A stretch of DNA of 64,000 nt from Jannaschia donghaensis (lineage in GTDB: Bacteria > Pseudomonadota > Alphaproteobacteria > Rhodobacterales > Rhodobacteraceae): positions 546,216 through 610,215 of the forward strand of contig NZ_CXSU01000012.1 of NCBI RefSeq assembly GCF_001403795.1, read 5' to 3'. Position numbers and translations under genes: made by a program. This document shows positions 15,697-24,559 of the stretch, in pieces; the stretch's first letter is position 1, and every line of letters begins with the position of its first letter. The notes beneath the pieces are model-generated. The model saw nothing but the letters and a program-made list of their open reading frames with translations. It was not told the DNA's origin and searched no databases.

Positions 15697-16694
15697 GCCG
15701 CATCCTCATCATCGACCAATTCGTCCCCGAATTCGGTTTGCACGATCTGCGCGTCGTAGCCCTGACTTTCCAGCCACTGACGAAAGGTGGCGGTGTAGCC
15801 ATGGGTGGCGAAGATGCGCGTGGCTCCGGTTTCCGCGATCGCGGCGTTCAGACCCTTCCAGTCGGCATGATCGCTGACGACGAACCCCCGTTCGGTCGCG
15901 CGGCGGCGGCGCACCCCGCGCAGGGCCATCCATCCGGAGGCGAAGGCGGACGACATCGGACCGAACCGGCGGGCCCACCGCCCGTCGAGGGCCGACGGCG
16001 GTGCGATAAGAAGGGCACCGGGATGCATCTTGGGATCGGTTTCGGGGGTCACGCGTACCGTTTCGGGCAGCGTCAGACCCTGACCGCGAAGGACGTCATT
16101 GGTATTTTCGACCGCCGCATGGGTCAGGATCGGACCGAGGCCCGAATCCACCATGGTCAGCAGGCGCTGCGCCTTGCCCAGACTATAGGCCCCGATCGCG
16201 CTGACCCTGCCCTCGGCGGCATTGGCCTGCCACCATGCGTTGATTTCGGCTGCCAGGACGGCTTCCGGTTTCCAGTCGAAGACCGGCAGGCCGAACGTGC
16301 ATTCGGTGATGAAGGCGTGACACCTGACGGGCGCGAATGTCTCGGACAATCCGTCGGGTGTGGTCTTGTAATCGCCCGAGGCGACCCAGACCTCGCCTTT
16401 GTGCTCGACGCGGACCTGCGCGCTGCCCGGCACGTGGCCGGCGGGGTGGAAACTGACGGTGACACCGTTGATGTCGCGTGTTTCGCCGAACTCCATCGTC
16501 TCGATCGTGATGTCGCCCAAGCGGTGGCGCATGACAGGGGCGGCGGCGGCACTCGTCAGATAGCGGCGGTGGCCGGGATAGGCATGGTCGGCGTGACCAT
16601 GGGTGACGAGCGCGCGGTCAACGGGCCGCCACGGATCGATGTGGAAGCCGCCGGCCGGACAGAAGATACCTTCGTCGCGAAATTCAAGAACCAT
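15693..16694 (-). CDS. Ligase-associated MBL-fold DNA exonuclease
   Basis: A 333-residue metallo-beta-lactamase/beta-CASP-like nuclease. The zinc motif THGHADH is at 31-37. Later metal and structural motifs are PAGHVPGSAQV, VASGDYKTTPDG, FITECTFGLP and FVVSDHADWKGL, followed by IFATHGYT. This is the pattern of the exonuclease that accompanies the ATP-dependent ligase in bacterial damage-response clusters. It is the first gene of the operon exonuclease-esterase-ligase-amidohydrolase. ATG 16694 is preceded by GGGGA. No SOS box is visible upstream. Confidence 0.93.
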   Translation of the reverse strand: MVLEFRDEGIFCPAGGFHIDPWRPVDRALVTHGHADHAYPGHRRYLTSAAAAPVMRHRLGDITIETMEFGETRDINGVTVSFHPAGHVPGSAQVRVEHKGEVWVASGDYKTTPDGLSETFAPVRCHAFITECTFGLPVFDWKPEAVLAAEINAWWQANAAEGRVSAIGAYSLGKAQRLLTMVDSGLGPILTHAAVENTNDVLRGQGLTLPETVRVTPETDPKMHPGALLIAPPSALDGRWARRFGPMSSAFASGWMALRGVRRRRATERGFVVSDHADWKGLNAAIAETGATRIFATHGYTATFRQWLESQGYDAQIVQTEFGDELVDDEDAA

Positions 16695-17040
16695 TCCCCG
16701 GACTTAGGGCCGGGACCGGGTCACGACCACCACGCATATTCAGAATCAGCCCCCATGGGCACGCGGAATTGGCACCGGAGTGTGGCGATTCCGTGCGGTC
16801 GGAACCACCGCAGGATGCGCTCGGCCATTCAGTTTCGCCATATCTTGGACACGATATCGCCGCGAAGCTGGCATCGTGTCGCCGTTTTGGACAATCCCGA
16901 CAAGGATTTGCCACATTACTCCGTCAGAATTGCCTCAATTGGTAAGGGTGTTGGTTATGAATTTCTGTTTCAATGGTTTGAAATCTGGTCCCGTATGCCT
17001 GGGCGATACGATGGCGCAGATCCACGGAGAGGCGGTCAAC
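16695..17040. other. Intergenic region with no clear gene
   Basis: About 345 bases between the exonuclease start and a possible small plus-strand gene. It must contain the minus-strand promoter of the repair operon. I find no GTTC-N7-GTTC site and no strong inverted repeat. An ATG at 16957 could extend the small downstream frame to 53 codons, with AAGGG eight bases before it. Confidence 0.5.
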
Positions 17041-17118
17041 ATGGGCCATGTGGGTGTGGCAATGATCTGCGTCATCCTTGTCGCGATCTTGGTGTTCGTC
17101 TTCCGCTCCCCGGCCTAA
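17041..17118 (+). CDS. Possible 25-residue membrane peptide
   Basis: A short frame with a good GGAGAGG ribosome binding site eight bases upstream of the ATG. The product (MGHVGVAMICVILVAILVF plus six residues) is one hydrophobic helix of about 17 residues ending in FRSPA, as in small single-pass membrane proteins. An in-frame ATG at 16957 would give 53 residues with two extra cysteines. It ends four bases before the stop of the convergent FliG-like gene. No homologue is known to me; it could be a chance frame. Confidence 0.35.
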   Translation: MGHVGVAMICVILVAILVFVFRSPA

Positions 17119-17122
17119 ACGG

Positions 17123-18160
17123 TCAGTCTTCCGGCACGACGAGGGACAATTCGCCGTCGTCCTCCATCTGGCGGACGACGGCGACGACGGCCCCCAGCGC
17201 GTCCTCGTGTTCCTCCGGCGACGGCGCATCACGCTCTTCGATTTCTTCTCGGATCTGATCGGCCATTCGTTTCGAGATCGATCCAAGGATAAAATCGGAC
17301 ACCGGGGCCTGATCGGGGGACAGGCCGGCAAGGGCGGTTACAAGAACGGCATTGTCCACATTGCGCATGACGCGGGGCATGTCGCGCGGCGAGATGCGAT
17401 CGGGAATATTCTCGAAACTAAAGACGACGGCCCGGACGCGATTTGCAAAATCGGGGTTCGATTCCTCCAATTTGTCGAGGATCGCGCGTCGAATGCCCGA
17501 TGTGGCCGCGTTGAGGATGTCGCCGACCCGTTTCACGCCGTCCGTCTCGAAAGCGGGTGCGGGGCGGGCCGACGTCTCCCGACCCAGCGCCATGCCGATC
17601 TGCGCAACCGCGCCGGGGGCGACGTCGTCGGTCCGGGCGAAGGCGGCCGCAAGACGGTCCGCCCTGTCGGGTGCCAGAACTTTCATCAGATCAGCGGCCC
17701 GCGCCGGCGGCAACTTGGACAACAGGATCGCGCCGACCTCATCGGTTTCGTGCTGGATCAGTTCGGCCAGCGCCTCCACCTCCAGATTTGCGATCTGGGC
17801 CCAGGGTCCTTTGCCCGGCGGGCCGTCGATCCCCATCTCCGCGCCCAGTTCGTCAAGGATGTCCATCGACAATTGGGATTCGAGCAAGGCCAGGATCTGC
17901 GCCGGATCACGCGGAAAGTGCAGGCCAATGCTGTCGAGTTCCGCGGCGAATTCTGCCACGATATCGGCCAGCGTCTCCCGGTCGATGAATCGCAGATCGG
18001 CCATGTCGCGGACCAGCTGTCGCTGTTGCGCGGGCGGAAGTTCCCGCAGGCCGGGATCGGCCCCGCCGGACACCAGAAGATGAACGACGACAGCCGCTTT
18101 CTGACGCCGGTTGAGCGTCGATTGCATGGGACGCCCGGCAATGGGGGGATGAAACGACAC
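17123..18160 (-). CDS. FliG-like protein (orphan flagellar motor switch homologue)
   Basis: A 345-residue protein with the three-domain layout of FliG. It has an N-terminal helical domain (QKAAVVVHLL...), a middle segment (AELIQHETDEVGAILLSKLPP, matching the EHPQ region) and the C-terminal domain VGDILNAAT...FSFENIPDRISPRDMPRVMRNVDNAVLVTALAG...GSISKRMADQIREEIEE. The acidic pair preceding the conserved Arg of the torque helix in E. coli FliG (DDR) is replaced here by Ser257-Pro258-Arg259. No other flagellar gene lies in the window. The start is GTG 18160 with a GGAG site; an internal ATG 11 codons later is an alternative. It may be a second, divergent FliG or have another function. Confidence 0.8.
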   Translation of the reverse strand: MSFHPPIAGRPMQSTLNRRQKAAVVVHLLVSGGADPGLRELPPAQQRQLVRDMADLRFIDRETLADIVAEFAAELDSIGLHFPRDPAQILALLESQLSMDILDELGAEMGIDGPPGKGPWAQIANLEVEALAELIQHETDEVGAILLSKLPPARAADLMKVLAPDRADRLAAAFARTDDVAPGAVAQIGMALGRETSARPAPAFETDGVKRVGDILNAATSGIRRAILDKLEESNPDFANRVRAVVFSFENIPDRISPRDMPRVMRNVDNAVLVTALAGLSPDQAPVSDFILGSISKRMADQIREEIEERDAPSPEEHEDALGAVVAVVRQMEDDGELSLVVPED

Positions 18161-18287
18161 GACAGGACTCCGACCGGGGCAGGTGTCCTATCTGTGCACT
18201 TGAAACGTTAAGAAGCCGTTGCGGCAGGCAGATCCGCAACGGCGTCAAGGTCGTCCGCCCTCCGGCAATCGCCGAACCTGCGAGCGG

Positions 18288-18722
18288 TCAGAACTCGGTG
18301 GGGTAGGCGTTGTAGCAGTTTGTTTCATTGCTGACCCAATTGGTGCCTTCGTTGCATTCGCCCAGTTCGAGGGTGTCAACGCCGGGCGCTTCGCTCGACG
18401 CCAAGGATCCGCTGGTGTCCAGCGTCAGAACCGCGTCGCCGTTCTCGTCGGTGGATACCCGACCGACCAGCGTATGTTCCGCATCGGCCGCCTGACCGTT
18501 TGCGGCCGCATTGGCGAGCAGGGCTTCGATTTCTTCGACCGTGGCACCGTCGAAGACCAGGCTGTCACCGTAAGCATCGGCAACGCTGGTGGTGTCATCT
18601 TCGGGTGTTTCGTTCTCAGCGGCGATAGCGGTCGTTTCACCGTCGTCACCGACGGACACGAATTTTTGGGCGTAGGCGATGCCGGGGGACAGCATCACAG
18701 CAAGGGCGAGAATACGGATCAT
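18288..18722 (-). CDS. Small secreted acidic protein of unknown function
   Basis: A 144-residue precursor with a clear signal peptide (about 18 residues, ending AYA before QKF). The mature part is acidic and Thr/Glu-rich. It contains a central VEEIEALLANAAANG helix and two late cysteines (GECNEG, ETNCYN) that could form a disulfide. GAGGT precedes the ATG by about eight bases. A plausible promoter lies upstream on the minus strand (TTGCTG, 16 bases, TAGGAT). It stands alone between the FliG-like and argC genes. I do not recognise a family. Location is probably periplasmic or extracellular. Confidence 0.75.
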   Translation of the reverse strand: MIRILALAVMLSPGIAYAQKFVSVGDDGETTAIAAENETPEDDTTSVADAYGDSLVFDGATVEEIEALLANAAANGQAADAEHTLVGRVSTDENGDAVLTLDTSGSLASSEAPGVDTLELGECNEGTNWVSNETNCYNAYPTEF

Positions 18723-18790
18723 GGTTAAGAACCTCGGGTTTGGCAGACCAGCATCCTATCGCCCGTATATGCGGCAGCAATTGGATGGCT

Positions 18791-19702
18791 TTATGTCAGC
18801 CCGGCGGTTTCTTTGGCCCCGATCATGACGTTCAGGTTCTGAACGGCCGTGCCCGATGCGCCTTTGCCCAGATTGTCGAGGATCGCGATGACGGTGACGC
18901 GCCCTGCACCATCACCCTGCACCGAAAGCTCCATCCGGTTGGTGTCACGCAGGGATTGCGGATCGACCCTCTCTCCGGGCTGCACGACACTGACGAAGGG
19001 GTCGCCGGCATAGAAGTCGCGCAGCGCCGCTTCGATGCGGGCATGACCCGCAATGCCGCCGGGAAGAAGATCGGCATGCAAGTGCAGCTGCACCGCCATG
19101 CCTTGCGCGAAATTCGCGACCATCGGCTGAAACAGCGGTTTCCGCGTCAGGCCGCCGTAGCGCATGATTTCCGGCACGTGCTTGTGATCTTGTCTCACTG
19201 CATAGAGGAACAGGTCGGGTGCGGTGCCGGTATCGTAGTCAGCGATCATGCTCTTGCCGCCACCGGTATAGCCGGACACGCCCGTCAGCGTGACGCCCGC
19301 ATCTGCCGGCACGATGCCCGCGTCCGTCAGGGGGCGCAGCATGGCGATCGATCCGGTGGCATAGCAACCGACGTTGGCGACGCGGCGGGCATCCCGGATG
19401 CGGTCACGCTGACCCGGCAGCTCGGGCATGCCGTAGATCCAGCCGTCGGCAATGCGGTGCGCGGTCGAGGCGTCGATGATCCGGGTGTCGCCCGCGATCT
19501 TGACGGCGGCGCGTGCGGCATCGTCGGGCAAACACAGGATCGCGACATCGGCCTGGGCGAACGCGTCGGTGCGGGCGGCTGTGTCCTTGCGCAGATCGGG
19601 GTCGATCGAGATCAGGTGGATATCGTCACGCGCCAGCAGCCGCTCGCGGATCTGCAGGCCCGTCGTGCCGGCTTCGCCATCGATGAATACGGATGTGGTC
19701 AT
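18791..19702 (-). CDS. argC: N-acetyl-gamma-glutamyl-phosphate reductase (type 2)
   Basis: A 303-residue NADPH-dependent enzyme of arginine synthesis. It reduces N-acetylglutamyl phosphate to the semialdehyde. The N-terminus [14 protein letters not shown] is the nucleotide-binding motif of the short, type 2 form. The catalytic Cys113 is in [10 protein letters not shown], and [11 protein letters not shown] is also conserved. I chose the ATG complementary to 19700-19702, because the open frame extends 58 codons further upstream without family match. The SnoaL-like gene lies 67 bases upstream on the same strand, with no obvious link. Confidence 0.95.
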   Translation of the reverse strand: MTTSVFIDGEAGTTGLQIRERLLARDDIHLISIDPDLRKDTAARTDAFAQADVAILCLPDDAARAAVKIAGDTRIIDASTAHRIADGWIYGMPELPGQRDRIRDARRVANVGCYATGSIAMLRPLTDAGIVPADAGVTLTGVSGYTGGGKSMIADYDTGTAPDLFLYAVRQDHKHVPEIMRYGGLTRKPLFQPMVANFAQGMAVQLHLHADLLPGGIAGHARIEAALRDFYAGDPFVSVVQPGERVDPQSLRDTNRMELSVQGDGAGRVTVIAILDNLGKGASGTAVQNLNVMIGAKETAGLT

Positions 19703-19769
19703 GGGATATACCTTTCTTGTGGTCGGCGCGGGATACGGCGTCGCGCCGGTCCGTGCAACGGCCCTTGCG

Positions 19770-20735
19770 TCAGCGCAGGATGTCGTGACCCATCTGTCGC
19801 GCCAGATCGACGTAGTCGAGCAGGACCCAGTTCTCGGCGATCCGACCGTCCGCACAGCGGTAGAAATCCATGACACGCAACGTCAGCGCCCTGTTCGTGG
19901 CCCGAAGCCCCAGATAGTCGCCCCGGTGCGTCATCGTCATCGAAGGCCAGCCCGAGACGGCGGCGTAATTTCCATCACCGATACGGCAGTAGTGGTTGCC
20001 GCCTTTGCGATCGGGGAAGGCCGACAGGAATGGCGCGCGGTGATCTTTCTTGAACCCGTCCCACCGAAAGTTGGAGCCGACACCACCAGGTCCGTACCAC
20101 AGCATATCGTCTGCCCAGGTGCCGCCCGTGCCGGTCTGACCGTCGGACTCGCCCGTTTTCGGGTCATAGACGTGCAGGTCGCCCAGCATCCGCTCGACCA
20201 GACGCAGGCTGCTGGCTCCGTCGCCGGTATCCGGGCAAACCCCGTCGTGGGTGGCGGGCCCGGGAAACAGAAGTTCGGTGCCCAGACGTTCGGGGAAGGG
20301 CTGTCGGCCCGCTTGGTGCATCAGGTCCGGCAGATCGAATATGACGCGGGATTGTGCGATCTGGCCGGTGTCATCCAGCCGGTGAAACTCACCATAGCGC
20401 AGAAACGCCAGCCGCCCCGACGGTGCCACGCCCCAAAGCGGCCCGTCGTGGGTGCCGACGATGTGGCCGAACCCCGCGATCCAGGTCGTGCCAGTGTCCC
20501 GGCTGTTGATGCCGCCGATAACCAACTCGGGCCGCCGATGCGCGCCGGTCAGGGCCGACCGGATCGGCTGAACGACGCGCTCTACCACCGCGTCGCGTCC
20601 GGTCACGGTGTCGACGGGCGCGTTCATGTCCCAGGCGACATCGGGGGCAAGACAGACCGAAGCCGCCCTGGTCGGGTCGGAAGCGGCGAAAAGCGCGGCA
20701 AGACCCGCGGCCGTCGCGGTGCGTTGATCGGTCAT
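19770..20735 (-). CDS. SnoaL-like/NTF2-fold double-domain protein
   Basis: A 321-residue protein with two SnoaL-type (polyketide cyclase-like) modules. The first spans about residues 10-150, and the second about 185-310 with [26 protein letters not shown] near its end, which is the classical C-terminal strand of this fold. In the family the cavity can bind small hydrophobic or sugar-like ligands; no catalytic role can be assigned. ATG 20735 is preceded by GGGAGGG. It diverges from the ABC importer operon that starts at 20950, an arrangement suggesting a shared substrate. Confidence 0.8.
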   Translation of the reverse strand: MTDQRTATAAGLAALFAASDPTRAASVCLAPDVAWDMNAPVDTVTGRDAVVERVVQPIRSALTGAHRRPELVIGGINSRDTGTTWIAGFGHIVGTHDGPLWGVAPSGRLAFLRYGEFHRLDDTGQIAQSRVIFDLPDLMHQAGRQPFPERLGTELLFPGPATHDGVCPDTGDGASSLRLVERMLGDLHVYDPKTGESDGQTGTGGTWADDMLWYGPGGVGSNFRWDGFKKDHRAPFLSAFPDRKGGNHYCRIGDGNYAAVSGWPSMTMTHRGDYLGLRATNRALTLRVMDFYRCADGRIAENWVLLDYVDLARQMGHDILR

Positions 20736-20949
20736 CGAACCCTCCCGAAGATTCACCTTGCGCTATTCGCGATCCGGCGGATAGCGTCCTTGCAAGCGTA
20801 TGCACGCGCCCGATCCTAGACCCGAACGGCGGAAAGGGAAGCGCATTCGCGCTGGAAAAAGAGACCTGCGCCGGACAGTATCCGCGCAGGTGGTCGCACC
20901 GCCGCAAAGTCGGGCGCCCACACGCACAGCGATCGACAGGGAGAATGAT

Positions 20950-22170
20950 ATGCTGATCCGTAAACTGGCCCTTGCTGGGGCCTTCGCACTGAGCGCCACG
21001 ACCGCCATGGCCGCCTGCTCGTTCGAAAACGACGTCGAAGTGAAGACGTTGTCCGCCGGGTTCGAGGCCTGGAAGGCCGTGACCGACGCCATGGCCGAAT
21101 GCGGCAACGTGCAGGCGGAGCTGGACCAGGAATTCCGCACCAAGCAGCCCGCGGCCTTTGCGGCCAACCCGTCCCTTTACGCAGTGGGGGGCGTGTCCAA
21201 CGGCACGATCACGCCGCTTCTGAACGAAGGCACGATCCGGCCCTTGGATGATCTGGTCGAAAAATATGGCCAGAACCTTTCTCCGAACCAGCTGATCCGC
21301 GTGGACGGTCAGGTCATGGCCATCGCCATGATGGTGAATACGCAGCACATGATGTACCGCTCCGACATCTTCGAGGAGCTGGGTCTGGACGCGCCGGTAA
21401 CCTACGACGACGTGCTGGACGCCGCCGCCGCGATCCAGGAGGCGGGGGTCGTCGACTATCCGCTGGGGGCGACGATGCAGTCGGGCTGGAACCTGGCACA
21501 GGACTTCAACAACATGTTCCTGGGCTATGGTGGGACGTTCTACAACGAGGACAGCACGCCCGCCGTCAATTCCGAAGCCGGACTGAAGGCTTTGGAGACG
21601 ATGAAAGCCCTGACCGAATACATGGACCCGGAGTATCTCATCTCCGATTCCACCTACGTTCAGCAACAGTTCCAGCAGGGCAAGATCGCCATGGCGAATC
21701 TCTGGGGGTCCCGCGGGGGCGCGATGGATGACCCGGCCGAAAGCCAGGTCGTCGGCAAGGTCGGCTCCTCCGCCGCGCCGATCGCCGAGGAGGGCAACGC
21801 GCCCGCCACGACGCTGTGGTGGGACGGGATCGTGATCGCCAAGAACATCACCGACGAGGAGGCCGACGCCGCCTTCCGCGTCGCGATGGAGGGGTTGGAC
21901 AGCGAGATGGTGCAGGCCAACAACGGGGCCGCGATCTGGCTAGTCTCGGGTTATGAGCCCAACGACATGGCGATGGGTGCCATCGCGACGGCCACGGCCG
22001 ATCCCGCGCCGGTCAGCTACCCCTCGACCAGCCAGATGGGTCTCATGCACACCGCCATCGGCAACGAGTTGGACGCCTTCTTCACCGGTGGCCGGTCCGC
22101 CGAGGAAACGCTGGCGGCGATCGAGGAGAGCTACACCTCCGCCGCCAAGGAAGCCGGTCTGTTGCAATAA
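20950..22170 (+). CDS. ABC transporter substrate-binding protein (family 1, sugar type)
   Basis: A 406-residue periplasmic binding protein. The signal peptide is about 21 residues (MLIRKLALAGAFALSATTAMA). The mature part has the family 1 fold pattern: a first lobe with FEAWKAVTDAM, a NTQHMMYRSDIFEELGL segment (standard for sugar-binding members), and FQQGKIAMANLWGSRGGAM. It resembles carbohydrate or polyol binding proteins. GGGAG precedes the ATG. The longer upstream frame lacks a signal peptide. Two permease genes follow after an internal terminator. It delivers ligand to the permease pair; ligand unknown. Confidence 0.93.
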   Translation: MLIRKLALAGAFALSATTAMAACSFENDVEVKTLSAGFEAWKAVTDAMAECGNVQAELDQEFRTKQPAAFAANPSLYAVGGVSNGTITPLLNEGTIRPLDDLVEKYGQNLSPNQLIRVDGQVMAIAMMVNTQHMMYRSDIFEELGLDAPVTYDDVLDAAAAIQEAGVVDYPLGATMQSGWNLAQDFNNMFLGYGGTFYNEDSTPAVNSEAGLKALETMKALTEYMDPEYLISDSTYVQQQFQQGKIAMANLWGSRGGAMDDPAESQVVGKVGSSAAPIAEEGNAPATTLWWDGIVIAKNITDEEADAAFRVAMEGLDSEMVQANNGAAIWLVSGYEPNDMAMGAIATATADPAPVSYPSTSQMGLMHTAIGNELDAFFTGGRSAEETLAAIEESYTSAAKEAGLLQ

Positions 22171-22189
22171 GCGACCGCCAGAAATCCTG

Positions 22190-22227
22190 AAGGCCCGACG
22201 TTCCCTGGAATGCCGGGCCTTTTCTTT
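22190..22227 (+). terminator. Rho-independent terminator within the ABC operon
   Basis: An 8-bp stem AAGGCCCG/CGGGCCTT (22190-22197 and 22214-22221), with a short inner GTTCC/GGAAT helix and a TTTTCTTT tail. It lies 20 bases after the binding-protein stop and before the permeases. Partial readthrough would give more binding protein than permease, a known feature of such operons. Confidence 0.85.
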
Positions 22228-22356
22228 GTGCCGTGAAATCCGGCGCGTCGCACTGCCACGCGCGGTCCGTCTGCCGAAGGCTGCTATTTTCGTGACAGCG
22301 CCTGACTACGTATGCAAGGTTGGGAGCAGGGAGCGCCGGTCGGTTGGGGGGCCACG

Positions 22357-23373
22357 ATGAAGTTCAAGACTTTCGCCATGTTCGTCGGGCCGTCGGTCTT
22401 TCTGATGCTGCTGTTCATCGCTTTCCCGCTGATCACGGTGCTCATCAATTCCTTCCAGGTCACGCAGCCCGTGTTCACCACGCAGGAAATCGAAACCTGT
22501 ACCCCCGGCTTTCTGACGCAGACCTGCACCACCGAGGTGAAGACGATTCCGGTGCTGGGCGACGACGGCTCCCCCATCACGACGACGCAATGGGTCGGCT
22601 TGTCGTCTTATGCCAACGTGCTGGGCGGTGACCGGTTTACGCGGGCGCTGGCGGATTTGAACATGGGCGCGATCCTTCAGATCGATTTCTGGAAGGCGTT
22701 GCGGTTCACCCTCACCTTCACCCTCGTCACGCTGCCCTTCGTCTTGGGCTTGGGTCTTGCGATCGCGGTGGTCGTCAACAATGCGACCAAGGCGGTGAAG
22801 GGGCCGGTGATTTTCATATCGCTTCTGCCGTTCATCATCACGCCGGTCATCGGGGCGCTGTCGATCCGTTGGCTTTTCTATGGCGATGGCATCCTGACCG
22901 TATGGCTGGAACTGTGGTTCGACACGGATTTGTCCATTGCGGCCAACGGTTGGGCGGTCGAATTCCTGATGATGTTCTACCGCATCTGGCACGTGGCACC
23001 CTTTGCCTTCGTGATTTTCTACGCCGGTCTTCAGACGGTCAATCAGGACACGCTGGAATCGGCGATCATCGATGGCGCGTCCCGCTGGGAACGGCTGCGC
23101 TTCGTCGTCATCCCGCACCTGATGCCGCTCATCGTGTTCATCACGCTGATTCATCTGATGGATGCTTACCGCGCGTTTGAGGAAGTGATCGGATTTTCAT
23201 CGGAAAGTCAGCGCATCACACTGCAATACCTGACCTACGATTACCTGAGGCCGGACGACGCCGGAAACCGACAGATCAGCTCGGCCTCGGCCTCGGCGAT
23301 GCTGACGATGATCGGCGTCGTGATCTTGCTGGCGGCCCCGCTGCGGCGCACGTGGCGTGATCACCGTGGATAA
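22357..23373 (+). CDS. ABC transporter permease (MalF/UgpA-like)
   Basis: A 338-residue inner-membrane permease. The cytoplasmic EAA-type motif is SAIIDGASRWERLRFVVIPHL, which contacts the ATPase. A first helix (FVGPSVFLMLLFIAFPLITVLI) is followed by an unusually long periplasmic loop of about 90 residues containing cysteines (ETCTPGFLTQTC), then five more helices. I chose ATG 22357 (GGGGGG upstream) over an ATG 15 codons earlier. No ATPase gene follows in this operon. Confidence 0.92.
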   Translation: MKFKTFAMFVGPSVFLMLLFIAFPLITVLINSFQVTQPVFTTQEIETCTPGFLTQTCTTEVKTIPVLGDDGSPITTTQWVGLSSYANVLGGDRFTRALADLNMGAILQIDFWKALRFTLTFTLVTLPFVLGLGLAIAVVVNNATKAVKGPVIFISLLPFIITPVIGALSIRWLFYGDGILTVWLELWFDTDLSIAANGWAVEFLMMFYRIWHVAPFAFVIFYAGLQTVNQDTLESAIIDGASRWERLRFVVIPHLMPLIVFITLIHLMDAYRAFEEVIGFSSESQRITLQYLTYDYLRPDDAGNRQISSASASAMLTMIGVVILLAAPLRRTWRDHRG

Positions 23374-23395
23374 TTCGATGAAGGAGGTCTGAGCC

Positions 23396-24559
23396 ATGTC
23401 CGACGCATCCGTCCCACGCGCCATGCGGCAACCGGTCTCGCTCCGACTGGCGTCGAACCTGTTCCTGCTAGTGTGGCTGACACTGGCCGCATTCCCGTTG
23501 TTCTGGGTGCTGGCGATGTCGTTCAAATCGCCGGTCGACGCCTTCTCCTCTTCGGCGACGGATGTCCTCTTCGGGCCGCGCACATTGTCTGACGGCAATG
23601 GGTTGTCCATCGTCGATATCGTCCTGGGCATCGCGATCGCATGGCTGTCGGTCAAGGCCGCGACCAAGTGGTTGATGCCCATGGCAGCGGGGGATGGAAC
23701 GCTTCAGAAGATCTTTTCCTGGATGGTGATCGCGCTTGGCTTTGCGATCCTGTTCATCATCGGGTTCTTCTTCGTGGCCCCCTGGATCGCCGCGCCGCTG
23801 GAGGCATTGCTGGGGTCGTGGGGCCAGCCGATCCTGGGTCTGACGACGCAGCATTACGAAGCGGTCTGGGTCGAAAACCGGTTCTACGAGAATTTCCGCA
23901 ACTCCATGATCGTGACCTTCGGCGTGGTCACCGTGTCGCTGACGGTGGGCACGCTGGCGGGGTACGGACTGGCCCGATCGGGCAGCACGTTTGCGTTCTG
24001 GATCCTGATAATCGCGTTGATCTTCAGGGCCTTGCCGCATTCGGTGCTGGTCGCGGGGTACATGCCGGTGTTCATCAATTCGGCCGAACTTCTGCGTCCG
24101 ATCCTGGGGGAGAATGCGCCGACGCTTTACGGCCAACCCCTTGCCGTCATTGCGGTTCTCGTGTCGATCAATCAGCCCTTCACGATCTGGATGCTGCGCA
24201 GCTTTTTCCAGAACATTCCCGTCGATCTGGACGAAAGCGCGCGGGTGGATGGATGCACCCACTTTCAGGCTTTCCGCTGGGTCATCATGCCGGTGATGTG
24301 GCCGGGTGTGATCACCACGGGCCTGTTCAGTTTCCTGTTGGCCTACAACGATTTTCTGGTCACGTCGCTGCTGCTGGATGCGTCGAACCAGACCATGGTT
24401 CCGGCCATCGCGAGCTATTTCAACCGCGAGACGACGACCACCGATCAGGTCGAGGCGATTGCCGCCGCGGTCAGCATCACGGCACCGCTTTTCCTGCTGG
24501 TGATGATCTTCCAGCGGCAGATCGTGTCGGGGCTGACGGCGGGGGCCGTGAAGGGGTGA
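23396..24559 (+). CDS. ABC transporter permease (MalG/UgpE-like)
   Basis: A 387-residue permease, longer than the usual 280. The extra length is an insertion at about 60-150 that adds two membrane helices and a loop between helix 1 and the first core segment. The core motifs are NSMIVTFGVVTVSLTVGTLAGYGLARSG and the EAA loop DESARVDGCTHFQAFRWVIMPVMWPG. The start has a near-perfect AAGGAGGT ribosome binding site. It completes the permease pair. The operon ends here, so the ATP-binding subunit must come from elsewhere. Confidence 0.92.
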   Translation: MSDASVPRAMRQPVSLRLASNLFLLVWLTLAAFPLFWVLAMSFKSPVDAFSSSATDVLFGPRTLSDGNGLSIVDIVLGIAIAWLSVKAATKWLMPMAAGDGTLQKIFSWMVIALGFAILFIIGFFFVAPWIAAPLEALLGSWGQPILGLTTQHYEAVWVENRFYENFRNSMIVTFGVVTVSLTVGTLAGYGLARSGSTFAFWILIIALIFRALPHSVLVAGYMPVFINSAELLRPILGENAPTLYGQPLAVIAVLVSINQPFTIWMLRSFFQNIPVDLDESARVDGCTHFQAFRWVIMPVMWPGVITTGLFSFLLAYNDFLVTSLLLDASNQTMVPAIASYFNRETTTTDQVEAIAAAVSITAPLFLLVMIFQRQIVSGLTAGAVKG

